Source: Proteles cristata cristata
Lineage: Eukaryota; Chordata; Mammalia; Carnivora; Hyaenidae
Length of the DNA: 64,000 nt
Assembly (NCBI GenBank): GCA_017311185.1
Contig: JAESUZ010005462.1
Location: 1,054,001-1,118,000 of the forward strand
Direction of reading: 5' to 3'
Shown: positions 1 through 11,975 of the stretch, piece after piece
Layout of the letters: every line of letters begins with the position of its first letter
Position numbering within the stretch: the stretch's first letter is position 1
The notes under the pieces: model-generated
The model's input: the letters and a program-made list of their open reading frames with translations, nothing else
The model's database searches: none
Told to the model about the DNA's origin: nothing
Translations under genes and position numbers: made by a program

Positions 1-1127
1 AAGAAATCTGAGGATAAAAAAAAAACAAAACAAAACCTTGAGATTAATGAAAATGGAAATACGATATATCAAATAGTGTAAGATGTAGCAAAAGCAATCT
101 AGGCAAGATGTTTGTAGTAGTAAATATTTACTTTATGTGAGAAAAATCTCAAATAAACAACTTAACTTACACCTCAAGGAACTAGAAAAAGAAGACAAAG
201 AAAACCAAAGTTAGTAGAGGGAAATGACTGATAGATACCACAGAAAACAAAAGATTATAAGAAATTACTATGAATAAGTGTACACCAACAAATTAGACAA
301 GCTAGAGAAAAAAGTGTTTAAATTCAAGACTGAATCAGGAAGAAATGGAAATCCTGAACAGACCAATTACTAGTAAGGAGATTAAATCATTTATCAAAAT
401 CCTCCCAATGAACAAAAATCCAAGAGAAGATGGCTTTACTATTGAATTCTATGAACGTTTAAAGAATTAATACCAATTCTTCTCACACTCTTTCAAACGA
501 TAGAAAAGGGAATATTTCCAAAGTCATTTACCAGGACAGCATTATCCTGATATAAAAGCCAGACAAGGACTCCACAAGAAAAGAACTTTATAGACCAATA
601 TTTCTAATAAACTTGGATGCAAAAATCCTCAACAAAATATTAGGAAACTGAATTCAACAATATACTGAAAGAATCATACACCATGATCAAGTAGGATTTA
701 TTTCAAGGATGGTTTGATATCTGTACACCAATCATTGTGATATACTACATTAACAAAATGAAAGATAAAAATCACGATCATTTCATAGATGTAAAGTGTA
801 CATTATACAAAATTCAACCTTCGTTTATGATAAAAACTTTCAACAAAGTGGGGATAGAGGGAACATATTTTAACATAACAAAGGCCAGATACAGTAAACT
901 CTCAGTTAACATTGTTTTCAATGGTAAAAACTTAAAACTTTTCCTATAAGATTAAGGACAAGATACATATGCCCACTCTTACCACTTTTATTCAACATAG
1001 TATTGGAAGTCTTAACCAGAGAAACTAGGCAAGAAAAAGAAATAAAAGAGTCCAAATTGGAAAGGAAGAATTAAGTTGTCACTATTTGCAAATGAGATGG
1101 TATTACATATAGAAAACCCTAAACTTG
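1..1127 (+). mobile_element. L1 ORF2 relic, 5' part (split by SINE)
   Basis: Degenerate LINE-1 ORF2 on the plus strand with many stops and frameshifts. Around 45-60 it resembles the ORF2 segment just after the endonuclease. About 240-430 matches the linker before the reverse transcriptase. An open stretch at 737-949 holds the RT-region motif [16 protein letters not shown]. About 1075-1110 encodes a decayed catalytic box (LFANE in place of the usual FADD). A block seems to be deleted between about 150 and 240. It continues after the SINE at 1390. Dead copy; family membership is clear, subfamily is not. Confidence 0.85.
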
Positions 1128-1297
1128 CAGTGCCTGGGTGGCTCAGTCGGTTGAGCAGCTGACTTCAGCTCAGGTCATGATCTCATGGTTCGTGGGTTTG
1201 GCCCCGCCTCAGGCTCTGTACTGACAGCTTGGAGCCTGGAACCCGCTCTGGATTTTGTGTTTCTCTCTTTGTACCCCTCTCTCCAACCCCCTGCTCA

Positions 1298-1340
<43 letters not shown>

Positions 1341-1389
1341 AAATAAATAAACATTTTAAAAAAATAATTAAAAAAAAAAAGAAAACAAA
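1128..1389 (+). mobile_element. SINEC (tRNA-Lys-derived SINE)
   Basis: tRNA-like head with the TGGCTCAGTCGG A-box region, a (TC)n body and an A-rich tail. It is flanked by near-perfect 16-bp TSDs (GAAAACCCTRAACTTG at 1112-1127 and 1390-1405), so it landed in the already present L1 ORF2. Confidence 0.93.
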
Positions 1390-2530
1390 GAAAACCCTGA
1401 ACTTGGCCAAAAAACTGTTAGAACAAATTTAAAAAAAACAGTAAAGTATCAGAGTACACACTCAGTATACAAAAATCTGCATTTCTATACGGTAATAACA
1501 AACCGGCAGAAAGAGAAATTAAGAAAATGATCCTATCTACAATTACATCAGAAAGAATAAAATATTTAGGAATAAATTGAACCAAGGGGCTGAAAGACTT
1601 GTACATTGAAATATATAAGCCATTGATGAAAGTAATGGAGGATGACACAAATAAGTGGAAAGAACACAGTATTGGAGAGGAACACAGTTCATGGATTAGA
1701 AGAAATCATATTGTTAAAATGTTCCAAAACAATGTATAGATTCAATGCAATTGCTATCGAAATTCCATTTTTTTTTTTTACAGAAATAGAATAAATAGTT
1801 CGAAAATTTGTATGGAAACACAAAAGACCCCAAATAGTCAAAGCAATCTGGAGAAAGAAAAACATAGCTTGAGGCTTTATCTTCCCTGATTTCAAAGTAT
1901 ATTAAAAAGCTATAGTAATAGAAACAGTATGATACTAAAATAAAAACAGACATGGGTCAATGGAACCGAATAGAGAACCCAGAAATAACACATGTATATA
2001 TGACCAATTATTTATAACAAAGGAGCCAAGAGTATACAATGGGGGAAGGATAATCTTTTCAATAAATGGTATTGGGAAAACTGGACAGCCACATGCAAAA
2101 GAATTAAACTAGACCATATCTTGCACTGTAAAAAAATTAATTCAAAACAGATAAATACTTTATTGTAAGATCTGAAACCATAAAACTCTTTGATGAAAAC
2201 ATAGGTAGTAAGCTCCTTAACATTGGTCTTGTCTATGATTTTTTGGAATTGACACCAATAACAAAGACAGCAAAAGCAAAAATAAACAAGTGAGAGTACG
2301 TCAAATTAAAAAGCCCCTGCACAGCAAAGGAAACCACTAAGGTTGCTAAGAGAGTAGATCTTAAAAGTTCTCATCACAGGAAAAAATTGGAATGATATTT
2401 GGTGATGGATGATGACTGGACTTACTGTGGTGATCATTTTACAATGTATACAAATATCAAACATTATGTTGTACATCCCAAACTAACGTAATATTATATA
2501 TCAGTTATACCCTGATAAATAAATTGAAAA
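1390..2530 (+). mobile_element. L1 ORF2 relic, 3' part and L1 3' end
   Basis: This continues the L1 after the SINE. It holds ORF2 sequence downstream of the RT core, broken by stops, up to about 2340. It then jumps directly to L1 3'-terminal sequence (about 2345-2525) of the type that ends with the GTTGTACA/CCTGATAAATAAA-like tail. The ORF2 C-terminal segment, including the Cys-rich motif, is missing, which suggests an internal deletion near 2340. Confidence 0.8.
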
Positions 2531-3194
2531 CAGAAAGTTCAAACTGAGAAATGTAACAATGTTATTCATTAACTCACTTAGAAACAGAACTCATTACATG
2601 TCAAAAATCACACTTTTTTATTGTAACTATTTTTAAAATACAAAAAAATGAGAATTTTGTCTTGTCTTCTTGCAAATAACTTTAATGTCTGTTTTAATAA
2701 AAGAGATCTATCTTCTAATATGTGCTTCTTCATTAAATTTGGTGCAAAATTCAATTTTAGGTTGAAATATATGAAAAAATATGGCTTCCCTCATATATAC
2801 AGTTGGAAAAGAAGGAGGATATTCTTTTCTGATACTACACCAATACTTGACAAATGATAGTTTCTTAAAAGTTAATTGCAATGTGGAACTTGAAACCATT
2901 AGTGATCTTGCTATACTTTATTATTATAAAATGTATTTTTTCCCCCTGAAATTTAAGGTAGATATTTTACCTTAAAAAATTATGCTAGTTGCTTTTTTAG
3001 ATGAGTTGGTTTCTCCTCTCCGGAAGGTACTCTGATCTTTCTTTATCCATGGGTTTAAAATTTTAAAGTTATGTGCCTAATTGCATGTCTTTTTCATTTG
3101 CTATGCTAACACTCCTTGGAATCATTAAATCTGGAGATTTAATTATTTCAATTGTGAGAAATTGTATTTTTTATCATCTGTTTAAAAATTTCTT
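2531..3194. other. Unassigned AT-rich intergenic DNA
   Basis: No repeat family or coding signal was recognised. Open frames of 60-70 codons here overlap on both strands, as expected by chance in AT-rich DNA. Confidence 0.5.
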
Positions 3195-5778
3195 TCCTTC
3201 AAGCATAACAACATTCATATCATAGGAGTCCCAGAATAAGAAGGGAGGAGAAAAAAGAGGAGAAGGTTTATTTGAACAAATTTAGCTGAAAATTTCCCTA
3301 ATCTGGAGAAGGAAACAAACATCCAAATCCAGGAGGCACAGAGAACTCCCATCAAAATCAACAAAAACAGGCCAATAACAAGACATATTGTAGTAAAATT
3401 TACAATATACAGAGTTAAGGAAAACATCCTGAGAACAGCAAGGGAAAATAAATTCCTAATTTATAAGGAAAGACAAATCAGGTTAGCAGCAGACTTAACA
3501 ACAGAAATTTGGCAGGCCAGAGTAGAGTGGCATGAGATAGTCAACATGCTCACTGGAAAAAACATGCAGCCAATAATACTTTATCCAGAAAAACTGTCAT
3601 TCAGAACAGGAGGAGAGAGAACGAGTTTCTCAAAGAAAAACTACAGGAGTTTGTAACCACTAATTGAGTGTGAAAGTAAGACTAAAAGCAACAAAGACTA
3701 GAAAGTAACAAAGGAAATTTCCAGAAACAATAACTTTGTAGGTAATACAATGACATTAAATTCATATCTTTTAATAATCCCTCTGAATGTAAATGGACTA
3801 AATGCTTCAGTCAAAAAACTTGGGATACCAGAATGGATAAAAATATAAGACCCATCTATATGCTGCTTACAAGAGACTCACTTTAGATCTAAATACACCT
3901 ACAGATTGAAAGTGGAGGGATGGAGAACAATTTATCATGCTAATAGATATCAAAAGAAAGATGGCCTAGCCAGACTTATATCAGACAAAATAGATTTAAA
4001 ACCAAAGACTGTAACAAGAGATGAAGAAGGGACTATATTATAATAAAGGGGTCTATCCAACAAAAAGATATAACAATTATAAATATTTATTCCCATAACT
4101 TGTAGCACCCAAATATGTAAATCAATTAATTACAAACATAAAGAAATTCATTGATAACAATACAATTATAGTAGGGGACTTTAACACCCACTTACAGAAA
4201 TGGACAGATTATATAAGGAAAAAAATCAACAAACAATGGCTTTGAATGCACACTGGTCGAAATCAACTTAAAAGGTATATTCAGAACATTTCCTCCTAAA
4301 GCAGCAGAACACACATTCTTTTTAAGTGCACATGGAATATTCTCCAGAATAGATCACATACTAGGTCACAAATCAGCCCTCAACAAGTACAAAAAGATTG
4401 AGATCATACCATGCATATTTTCCAATCACAATGGTATTAAATTTGAAGTCAACCACAAGAAAAAAATTGGAAAGACCACAAATACATAAAGGCTAAGGAA
4501 CATCCTACTAAAAAGTGAATGTGTTAACTGGGAAATTAAAGAAGAAATAAATAAATAAATGGAAACAAATGAAAATGAAAACAGAACAGTCCAAAACTTT
4601 TGGAATGCAGCAAAGCTGTTATAAGAAGGAAGTATACAGCAATACAGGGCTACCTCAAGAAGCAAGAAAAGTCTCAAATACATAACCTAACCTTATACCT
4701 AAAAGATGTGAAAATGAACAACTAAAGCCTAAAGCCAACAGAAGGGAAATAATTAAGATTAGAACAGAAAAAAAAATGATATAGAAACAAAAAAAGCAGT
4801 AGAACAGATCAGTGAAACTAGGAACTGGTTTTTGAAAAAATTAAGAAAAGTTGATAACCCCCTGGCTAGACTTACCAAAAAGAAAAGAGAATGGATCCAA
4901 ATAAAGTAACAAATGAAAGAGGAGAGATCACAACCACCACTACAGAAATACAATCATAAGAGAATATGATGAACAAACTATATACCAACCAATTGGGCAA
5001 TCTGGAAAAAAAATGGATATATTTCTAGAAATATATAAACTAGCAAAGCTGAAAAAGGAAAAAAATAGATAATCTGAACAGACTGATAACCAGCAAAGAA
5101 ATGGAATCATTAATCAAAAATTCTCCAAGAAACAAAAGTCCAGGACCAGATTGACTCCCAGGGGAATTGACCAAACATTTTAAGAAGAGTTAATACCTAT
5201 TCTTTTCAAACTGACCCAAAAAATAGAAGAGGAAGGAGAACATCCAAATACATTCTACAAGGACAGCATTAGCTTGGTTTCAAAATCAAACATCCCACTA
5301 TAAAGGAAAATTACAGGCCAATATTCCTGATGATCATGGAGCAAAAATTCTCAACAAGATACTAGCAAATTGAGTCCAAAATTATATTAAAATTTTTATT
5401 TCACCATGATCAAATGGGATTTATTCCTGGGATGCAAGTGCGGTTCAATATTCACAAATCAATCAAAGTGATACATTAATAAAAGAAAGGATATAAATGA
5501 TATGATCCTGTCACTAAATGCAGAAAATGCATTTGACAAAATGCAGTATCCCTTTTTAATTAAAACCTTCAACAAAGTAGGGATAGAGGGACTATACCTC
5601 AACATCATAAAGGCCATATACAAAAGACCCACAGTTAACAGACCCTCAGTGAGAAAACTGACAGCTTTTCCTCTACAATCAGGAACAAGACATGGATGTC
5701 CATTCTCAGTATTGTTATTTAACACAGTACTGGAAGTCCTGGCCTCAGAAATCAGACCAAACAAACAAACAAACAAAA
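3195..5778 (+). mobile_element. L1 element B, ORF1 end and ORF2 5' half
   Basis: Plus-strand L1. About 3200-3660 matches the C-terminal half of an ORF1-like protein (nucleic-acid-binding domain). About 3775 onward begins the ORF2 endonuclease with a recognisable LNVNGLNAS motif. Endonuclease, linker and RT follow in order to about 5775, with numerous stops. The 139-codon frame at 5502-5921 covers RT residues (LSLNAENAFDKMQ) and then runs into the SINE. The element continues at 5976 and 7248 and ends near 8905, so it was long (at least 4.7 kb without insertions). Confidence 0.85.
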
Positions 5779-5975
5779 GGGGGGCAACTGGGTGGCTCAA
5801 TCAGTTAACTGCTCAACTCTGGATTTTGGCTCAGCTCATGATCTCACAGTTTGTAAGATCTAGCCCTGCATTGGGCCCTGCTCTGACTGCACAGAGCCTG
5901 CTTGGGATTCTCTATCTTTAATTCTCTCCACCCCTGTTCTGCTCTTGCTCTCTCTCTCTCAAAATAAATACACAA
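5779..5975 (+). mobile_element. SINEC inserted in L1 B
   Basis: SINE head GGGGCAACTGGGTGGC, (TC)n body and AAATAAATA tail, interrupting ORF2 of L1 B in the segment just before its RT catalytic box. It is older and more diverged than most copies here. The TSD is blurred by A-rich flanks. Confidence 0.88.
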
Positions 5976-7027
5976 AGATAAAAAAAGAAATAAAAGGCAT
6001 CCAAATTGGCAAGAAAGTAGTCAAACTTTCACCATTTGCAGATGACATGATAGTCAAAGTAGAAAACCCAGAAGATTCCATCAAACAATTGCTAGAAGTG
6101 ATACATGAAATCAATAAAGTCACAGGATACAAAATCAATGAAAGAAATCTGTTGCATTTCTATACACCAATCATGAAGCAGCAGAAAGAGAAATCAAAGA
6201 ATTGATCCCACTTACAACTGCACCCAAAATTATGAGATACCTAGGAATAAACCTCATCTGAGAGGTAAAAGATCTGTACTCTGAAAATTATAGAATACTT
6301 ATGAAAGAAATTGAAGAGGACACAAAGAAATGGAGAAATATTCCATGTTCATGGATTGGAAGAAAAAATACAGTTAAAATGTCTAAATTACTCAAAGCAA
6401 TGTACACATTTAATGCAATTCCTATCAAAATATCACCAGCAATTTTTTTTTCACAGAACTAGAACAAACAATCCAGAAATTTGTATGGAACCACAAAAGA
6501 GCTCAAATAGCCAAAGCAATCTTGAAAAAGAGAAACAAAGCTGGAGGCATCACAATTCTGGACTTCAAACTATATTACAAAGCTGTAGTCATCAGGACAG
6601 TATGTTGCTAGCACAAAAAAATACACATAAGTTAATGGAACAGAATAGAAAACCCAGAAATGGACCCACAACTAATACAGTCAACTAATCTTTGACAAAG
6701 AAAGAAAGACTATATAATGGAAAGAAGACAAGTCTCTTCAACAAATGGTGTTGGGTAAAGCGGACAGCGACATGCAAGAGAATGAAACTAGACCACTTTC
6801 TTACATCATATACAAAAATAAATTCAAAATGGATGAAAGACCTATATATATCTAAGACAATAAACCATCAAAATCCTAGAGGAGAACACAGGCATCAACC
6901 TCTCGGACCGTGACCTTAGCTATTTCTTTCTAGATATGTCTCCTGAGGCAAGATAAACAAAAACAAATATGAACTATTGGGACTTCATCAAGATAAAAAG
7001 CTTCTGTACAGCAACGGAAACAATCAA
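5976..7027 (+). mobile_element. L1 element B, ORF2 RT core onward
   Basis: This resumes ORF2 at the RT catalytic box. The frame at 5945-6205 contains LSPFADDMI, the intact FADD motif. The frames at 6311-6688 and 6692-6913 carry the downstream ORF2 region (WNHKR-type and NKWCW motifs) with frameshifts between them. Not functional. Confidence 0.85.
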
Positions 7028-7247
7028 TAGGGCCACCTGGGTGGCTCAGTAGGTTAAGCGTTCAACTTTAGCTCAGGTCATGATCTCGCAGTTTGTGAGC
7101 ATGAGCCCTGCGTCAGGCTCTCAGAGCCTGGAGTGTGCTTTGGATTCTGTGTCTCCTTTTCTCTCTCTGCTATTCCCTTGCTCTCTCTCTCTCTTTTATC
7201 TCTCTCTCTCTCTCTCAAAAGTAAATAAACATCATTTTTTTTTAAAA
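7028..7247 (+). mobile_element. SINEC inserted in L1 B
   Basis: Head GGGCCACCTGGGTGGC and (TC)n body with an A-rich tail. TSDs GGAAASAATCAA (7016-7027 and 7248-7259) place the insertion inside L1 B ORF2. Confidence 0.92.
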
Positions 7248-7599
7248 GGAAAGAATCAAATTAAAAAGACAATCTATGGAATGGGAGAAGATATTTGTAA
7301 ATGACTATCTGGTAAAGGGTTAGTATCCAAAGTCTATAAAGAACGTATCAAACTCAATACCAAAAAAAACCCCCAAATAATCCAGTTAAGAAATGGGCAG
7401 AAGACATGAATAGACATTTTCCCAAAGAAGACATCCATATGGCTAACAGGCACATGAAAAGATGCTCAACATCACTCATCATCAGGGAAATACAAATCAA
7501 AACCAGTATGAGACACTACCACACACCTGTAGGAATGGCTAAAATTAACAATGCAGGTGACAACAGATGTTGGTGGGGATGTGGAGAAAGGGGAACTCT
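7248..7599 (+). mobile_element. L1 element B, ORF2 C-terminal segment
   Basis: ORF2 C-terminal region up to the start of the Cys-rich motif. The frame 7406-7807 reads [20 protein letters not shown] and then the CGERGTL stretch. It stops abruptly at the poly(T) of a minus-strand L1 at 7600. Confidence 0.85.
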
Positions 7600-8538
7600 T
7601 TTTTTTTTTCAAATAGTTTATTGTCAAATTAGTTTCCACATAACACCCAGTGCTCATCCCCACAAGTGTCCTCCTCCATGCCCACCCCTCCTCCCCCACA
7701 CATCCACCAGTCCTCAGTTTTTGTCAGCATTCAAGAGTCTCTCATGGTTTGCCTCTCCCTTTCCCCCACCATTTCCGCCCTTCTTCTCCCCCTTGGTCCT
7801 CTGTTAAGTTCCTCCTAATCCTCCTATACGTGCACACATATGATATTTGTCCTTCTCTGCCTGACTGATTTCGCTCAGCATAACACCCTCAAGGTCCATC
7901 CATGTTGCTACACATGGCCAGATTTCATTGTTTCTCATTGCCATGTAGTATTCCATGGTATAGATAAAACACATCTTCTTGATCCATTCCTCTGTTGATG
8001 GACACTTAGGCTCTTTCCATGTTTTAGCTATTGTGGAGAGTGCTGCTATGAACATTGGGGTACATGTGCTCCTATGCCTCAGCATTTCTGTATCCCTTGG
8101 GTAAATTCCTAGCAGTGCTATTGCTGGGTCATAGGGGAGTTCTATTGTTAGTTTCCTGAGGAACCTCCACACTGTTTTCCAGAGGGGCTGTACCAGTTTA
8201 CATTCCCACCAACAGTGTAGGAGGGTGCCCGTTTCTCCACATCCTCGCCAGCATCTAGAGTTCTCTGATTGACTCATTTTAGCCACTCTGACTGGCGTGA
8301 GGTGGTATCTCAGTGTGGTTTTGATTTGTATTTCCCTGATGAGGAGGGATGCTGAGCATCGTTTCATGTGTCTGTTGGCCATCTGGATGTCCTCTTTGGA
8401 GAAGTGTCTGTTCATATCTTCTGCCCATTTCTTCACTGGGTTGTTTGTTTTTCGGGCGTGTAGTTTGGTGAGTTCCTTGTAGATTCTGGATCTGATATGT
8501 CATTTGCAACTATCTTTTCCCATTCCGTTGGTTGCCTT
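7600..8538 (-). mobile_element. 5'-truncated L1 (minus) nested in L1 B
   Basis: Poly(T) at 7600-7609 is the reversed tail. L1 3'UTR and the last about 230 codons of ORF2 follow on the minus strand. It is very similar to the young copy at 34865-38362, but lacks a short block near 8488. No TSD is visible. The outer L1 lacks the roughly 300 bp that should separate its two halves, so the insertion apparently removed target DNA. Confidence 0.9.
7804..8436 (-). pseudogene. L1 ORF2 C-terminal fragment (210 codons)
   Basis: Open frame of the nested L1 covering the ORF2 C-terminus. It contains the CX3CX7HX4C cysteine/histidine motif (residues 62-79, around [19 protein letters not shown]). It lacks the endonuclease and RT, so it cannot support retrotransposition. 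It is open because the insertion is young, not because of a host function. Confidence 0.85.
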
Positions 8539-8905
8539 TACATTTGCAATGATATTGATGGAGCTTAAGTGTATTATGCTAAGAAAAATAAGTCAGAGAA
8601 AGAAATACCATATGATTTTACTCATATGTGGAATTTAAGAAAAAAAAAACCCAGATGAACATGAGGGAAGGCAGAAAAAAAAGAGAGAGGGAGGTAAACC
8701 ATAAGAGACTATTAACTATAGAGAACAAACTGAAGGTTGCTGGAGGGGAGATGGGTACAGAAATGGGCTAAATGGGTATTGGTATTAAAGAGGGGACTTG
8801 ATAGGTGAACACTGGGTATTGTATGTAAGTGATGAATCACTAAAGTCTACTCCTGAAATACTACACTTTATGTTAAATAACTAGAATTTAAATAAAAATT
8901 TGAAA
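8539..8905 (+). mobile_element. L1 element B, ORF2 end and 3'UTR
   Basis: The outer L1 resumes with the last ORF2 codons (a KISQREKYHM-like ending). Carnivore-type L1 3'UTR follows (AGAGACTATTAACT, GGTTGCTGGAGGGGAG, and a GGTGAACACTGGGTATTGTATG-like end), to an A-rich terminus near 8905. Confidence 0.85.
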
Positions 8906-9228
8906 CAATAAAATAATTTCTTACACTAATATTAATTCTTCTTAATGAAATGGCTCTCCTAGATTTCTTCCAATTTTCCTGCTTCAAATAATATTTTCTT
9001 AACTTACAAAAGCTGTTTTTAGCTTCTGATTAGCTTCTGACTGTAGTTTTACTTAACATTCCACTGGTGATATCTATAATCTTCACCAGTCTCCTGATAT
9101 ATGAGTTTTATGTGTTTAACATTAGCCAATTTCCTCTAGGATAATTTCCTCTACTTATTTGCCAATAGTATGTCTTTCATGATTTATTTTTTTAATCTCC
9201 TATCAGAATTTGTCTTATTATTATTATT
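8906..9228. other. Unassigned intergenic DNA
   Basis: AT-rich, with no recognisable repeat or gene. Confidence 0.5.
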
Positions 9229-9590
9229 CTTTTTTTTTCTTTCAAGTTTTTATTTAAATTCCAGTTAACATATAGTGTAATATTAGTTTCAGGAGTAGAA
9301 TTTAGTGATTTCTCACTTATATGCAATACTCAGTGCTCATCACAACAAGCGCCCTTCTTAATCCCCATCACCCATTTAACCTATCCCTGCCCCCCTCTCC
9401 TCTAGCAACTCTCAGTTTGTTCTCATAGTTAAGAGTCTGTTTTATGGTTTGCCTCTCTCTTTTTGTCCCCTCCTATATTCTTCCATTTTGTTTCCTCTAA
9501 TTCCACACATGAGTGAAATCATATATTTGTCTTTCTCTGACTGACATTATTTAGCATAATATGCTCTAACTCCCTCTACGTCTCTTTTTC
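9229..9590 (-). mobile_element. L1 3' end fragment (minus)
   Basis: T-rich start, followed by the reversed carnivore L1 3'UTR (CAGTTAACATATAGTGTAATATTAG, CAGTGCTCATCACAACAAG, TTAAGAGTCTGTTTTATGG blocks). A heavily 5'-truncated insertion of an older subfamily. Confidence 0.85.
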
Positions 9591-10414
9591 ATGTTGAAGA
9601 CATTCTGGTGATTGCCTTTGTATGTTTTCACATATAAGGATAAGTTAATAAGCAGATGACTTGGAGCCAGAGCCAGGCTACTCAAAACTATTCTTGCTTA
9701 AATTCATGAAAATGATACCTACTTGCTATAAAACTACAAAGTGCATTCTGAAGTACCTGAGGCCGTGGTACAGAAACTTCCTGTCTTCTATGAATCTTCG
9801 GCATCTTCACAGAAAGATTATTGGCATAATCTCAATTGCTAATCCTGACAACATCATTGCCATTGCCCCCGCAGCCTTACTTCCACTTTTGTTTTAGTTT
9901 TGAACCCTGGGTGCTCTGTGGAGGTTTCACAATGACATAAACTCTTCCTCAGACTACACAATCTCCGGTGTTCTTTCTTCCAGTTCTGTGGAAGCCACAT
10001 TGGGCTGGGATACTACTGAGAAGTAAACTTTTATTGTGCTAAGCTACTGAGATCTGGGGGGTTGTTAGGACAACATACCTTAATTTATTCTAACTAGTAA
10101 ACTTTCCAATTCCTCATCAGTGAAGCCCTCCCAATAAATTTTATAGTACCTTACTTTTAAATATAAATGTTTAATCAAGATTGAACATATTTGAGGAAAA
10201 TATTCACACGAAAAATGATCTTACACAAAGAAACAAATGAACTCTATAATAATGCAAAAAGTGGAAGAAAACATTTGTTTTAAATTCTAATTAATATTGG
10301 CAAATGTAAGAGAAGATCATATACCTATAAAGCAAAAAGACGGTGCTATAAAATGAAGTGACCAAATGATAAGAAATAACTTCTGGAAATTAATAATGTA
10401 GCAAAAACTAAGAT
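9591..10414. other. Unassigned DNA, possible LTR-like end near 10020-10105
   Basis: Mostly unrecognised. The stretch 10015-10105 (TGTGCTAAGCTACTGAGAT, then GTTGTTAGGACAACATA) resembles the 3' part of ERVL/MaLR-type LTRs, but too little matches to assign it. The 78-codon frame at 9661-9897 matches nothing recognised. Confidence 0.35.
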
Positions 10415-10680
10415 AAATAGTTATACAAATGTTCATAGCAGCTTTATTGGTAATAGCTCCAAACTTGAAAATATCCAAATATTCTTCAGTGGATGAATAG
10501 TCAAAGAAATTATCATACATCTATACCATGGGAATAGTACTCAACAATAGGAAGGAATGACTCATTGATACATATAACAGCTTGGATGAAATTATGCTGA
10601 ATTTAGAAAATCCAATTTCAAAAGGATTCATCTTGTAAGATTCCATTTATGTAACCTTCATGAAATAACAGGACTATGGC
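10415..10680 (+). mobile_element. Ancient L1 3' fragment
   Basis: Plus-strand match to the ORF2 C-terminal end of old L1 (TTCATAGCAGCTTTATTGGTAATAG, AGTGGATGAATAG, then a decayed ORF2 end). Highly diverged; the family assignment rests on these blocks. Confidence 0.7.
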
Positions 10681-10689
10681 CCCTGTGGG

Positions 10690-11660
10690 GTGCACAATCT
10701 GTCAATAGAAAAGATCAACATTGAGCACAAGATGTGACCCTATTGTTTGGGACAACCAACCAACTACCTGGTGGTAGTTTAAGTACATTGGATCATTTTG
10801 GTCCTTTCAGGAACAATGATTTTTTTTTCTCAATGGATATGGATTTTGCCTTCCCTGCCCATAATGCTTCTGCCATAATGATTATCCCTGGACTTACATA
10901 GTGTGTTATTTATGATCATGGTATTCTTAGCATTACTTCTGACAAGGAACTCATTTAAAAGCAAATAAAGTGCAGCAATTGTCTTCTGAAAGCATGATAT
11001 TGTAAATGCTGTTATTTGGAATTCACTGTCTAACTATGTATCCCATCATCCTACTGTTTGGCCTAATAGAATGGACTCTGAAAATTCGGTTATGATGCCA
11101 GCTGGGTGAAATCACTTTGTCAAGCTGGCATAATGCCTGAGATGCAGGACATGCTCTGAACCAGCAATTAATTTATAATACAGTTTACTCACAGTAGATA
11201 TGCAGTTTCAGGAATCAAGAGGTGTAAATGGGTGCTTTTAAAACTGATACACCTAATGATATAGTAGCAAAGTTTTGGTTTTCCATCTCCACAGTATTGA
11301 GCTCTGCTGGTCTTAGATATCTTCGTTCCCAGGGCAGGGAATGCTTCTACCAGGAGCATGACAATAGTTTCATTAAACAGGAGGTGGAGACTGCCATCTG
11401 GTCACATGTCAGGCAAATAAAGTGGTTATTGTACTGGATGTGACAGTTAATCTTGATCATCAATAGTAAATTGGTTTGCTACTACACAATGAGAGCAAGG
11501 AGGAATACTTGGGGCCCAGGAGATTCTCTTGGTAACCTCTTAGTACTCTCAAGTTATATAGTAGAAGTAATAGAAAACTATAGGAACTGGAACAGACAGA
11601 GCCTTTATTGTGCAAAGAGTTCAAGACTAGGATTTAGGTCACTTTACCAGACATACATAC
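10690..11660 (+). mobile_element. ERVL-class endogenous retrovirus pol relic (integrase region)
   Basis: Old plus-strand fragment matching the integrase end of the ERVL pol gene in order, with stops and frameshifts throughout. The longest open piece is 11228-11443 (71 codons). No gag, RT or LTR is recognisable on either side. It is an old shared mammalian element and not capable of coding. Assigned by pattern recognition of the nucleotide consensus only. Confidence 0.7.
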
Positions 11661-11698
11661 ACATACATGCATACATACATATGTACATACATAAATAA
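11650..11698. repeat. (CATA)n microsatellite
   Basis: Interrupted run of ACATACATAC units directly after the ERVL relic. Confidence 0.9.
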
Positions 11699-11744
11699 CT
11701 GGCTGAGGCACTTGCTGGTGAAGAGTTTAAAAAGGAATGGGTGG

Positions 11745-11961
11745 GGGGCGCCTGGGTGGCTTAGTCGGTTAAGCGTCCGACTTTCGCTTAGGTCATGATC
11801 TCGCGGTTCGTGGGTTCGAGCCCCGCGTCGGGCTCTGTGCTGACTGCCAGCTCGGAGCCTGGAGCCTGTTTCAGTCTGTGACTCCCTCTCTCTCTGACCC
11901 TCCCCTGCTCGCACTGTCTCTCTCTCTCTCCCTAGAAATAAATAAAATATTAAAAAAAAAA
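11745..11961 (+). mobile_element. SINEC, young subfamily
   Basis: Near-intact head GGCGCCTGGGTGGCTTAG, B-box region GGGTTCGAGCCCC and a CTAGAAATAAATAAA tail. Perfect TSDs AAAGGAATGGGTGG (11731-11744 and 11962-11975) indicate a recent insertion. It shares diagnostic bases with the copies at 14346 and 62283. Confidence 0.96.
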
Positions 11962-11975
11962 AAAGGAATGGGTGG

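Noticed and set aside
7650..7868. Pro/Ser/His-rich frames repeated near 7.65, 27.36 and 56.05 kb
   Set aside because: They are translations of the reversed L1 3'UTR, which is shared by these copies, not a protein family.
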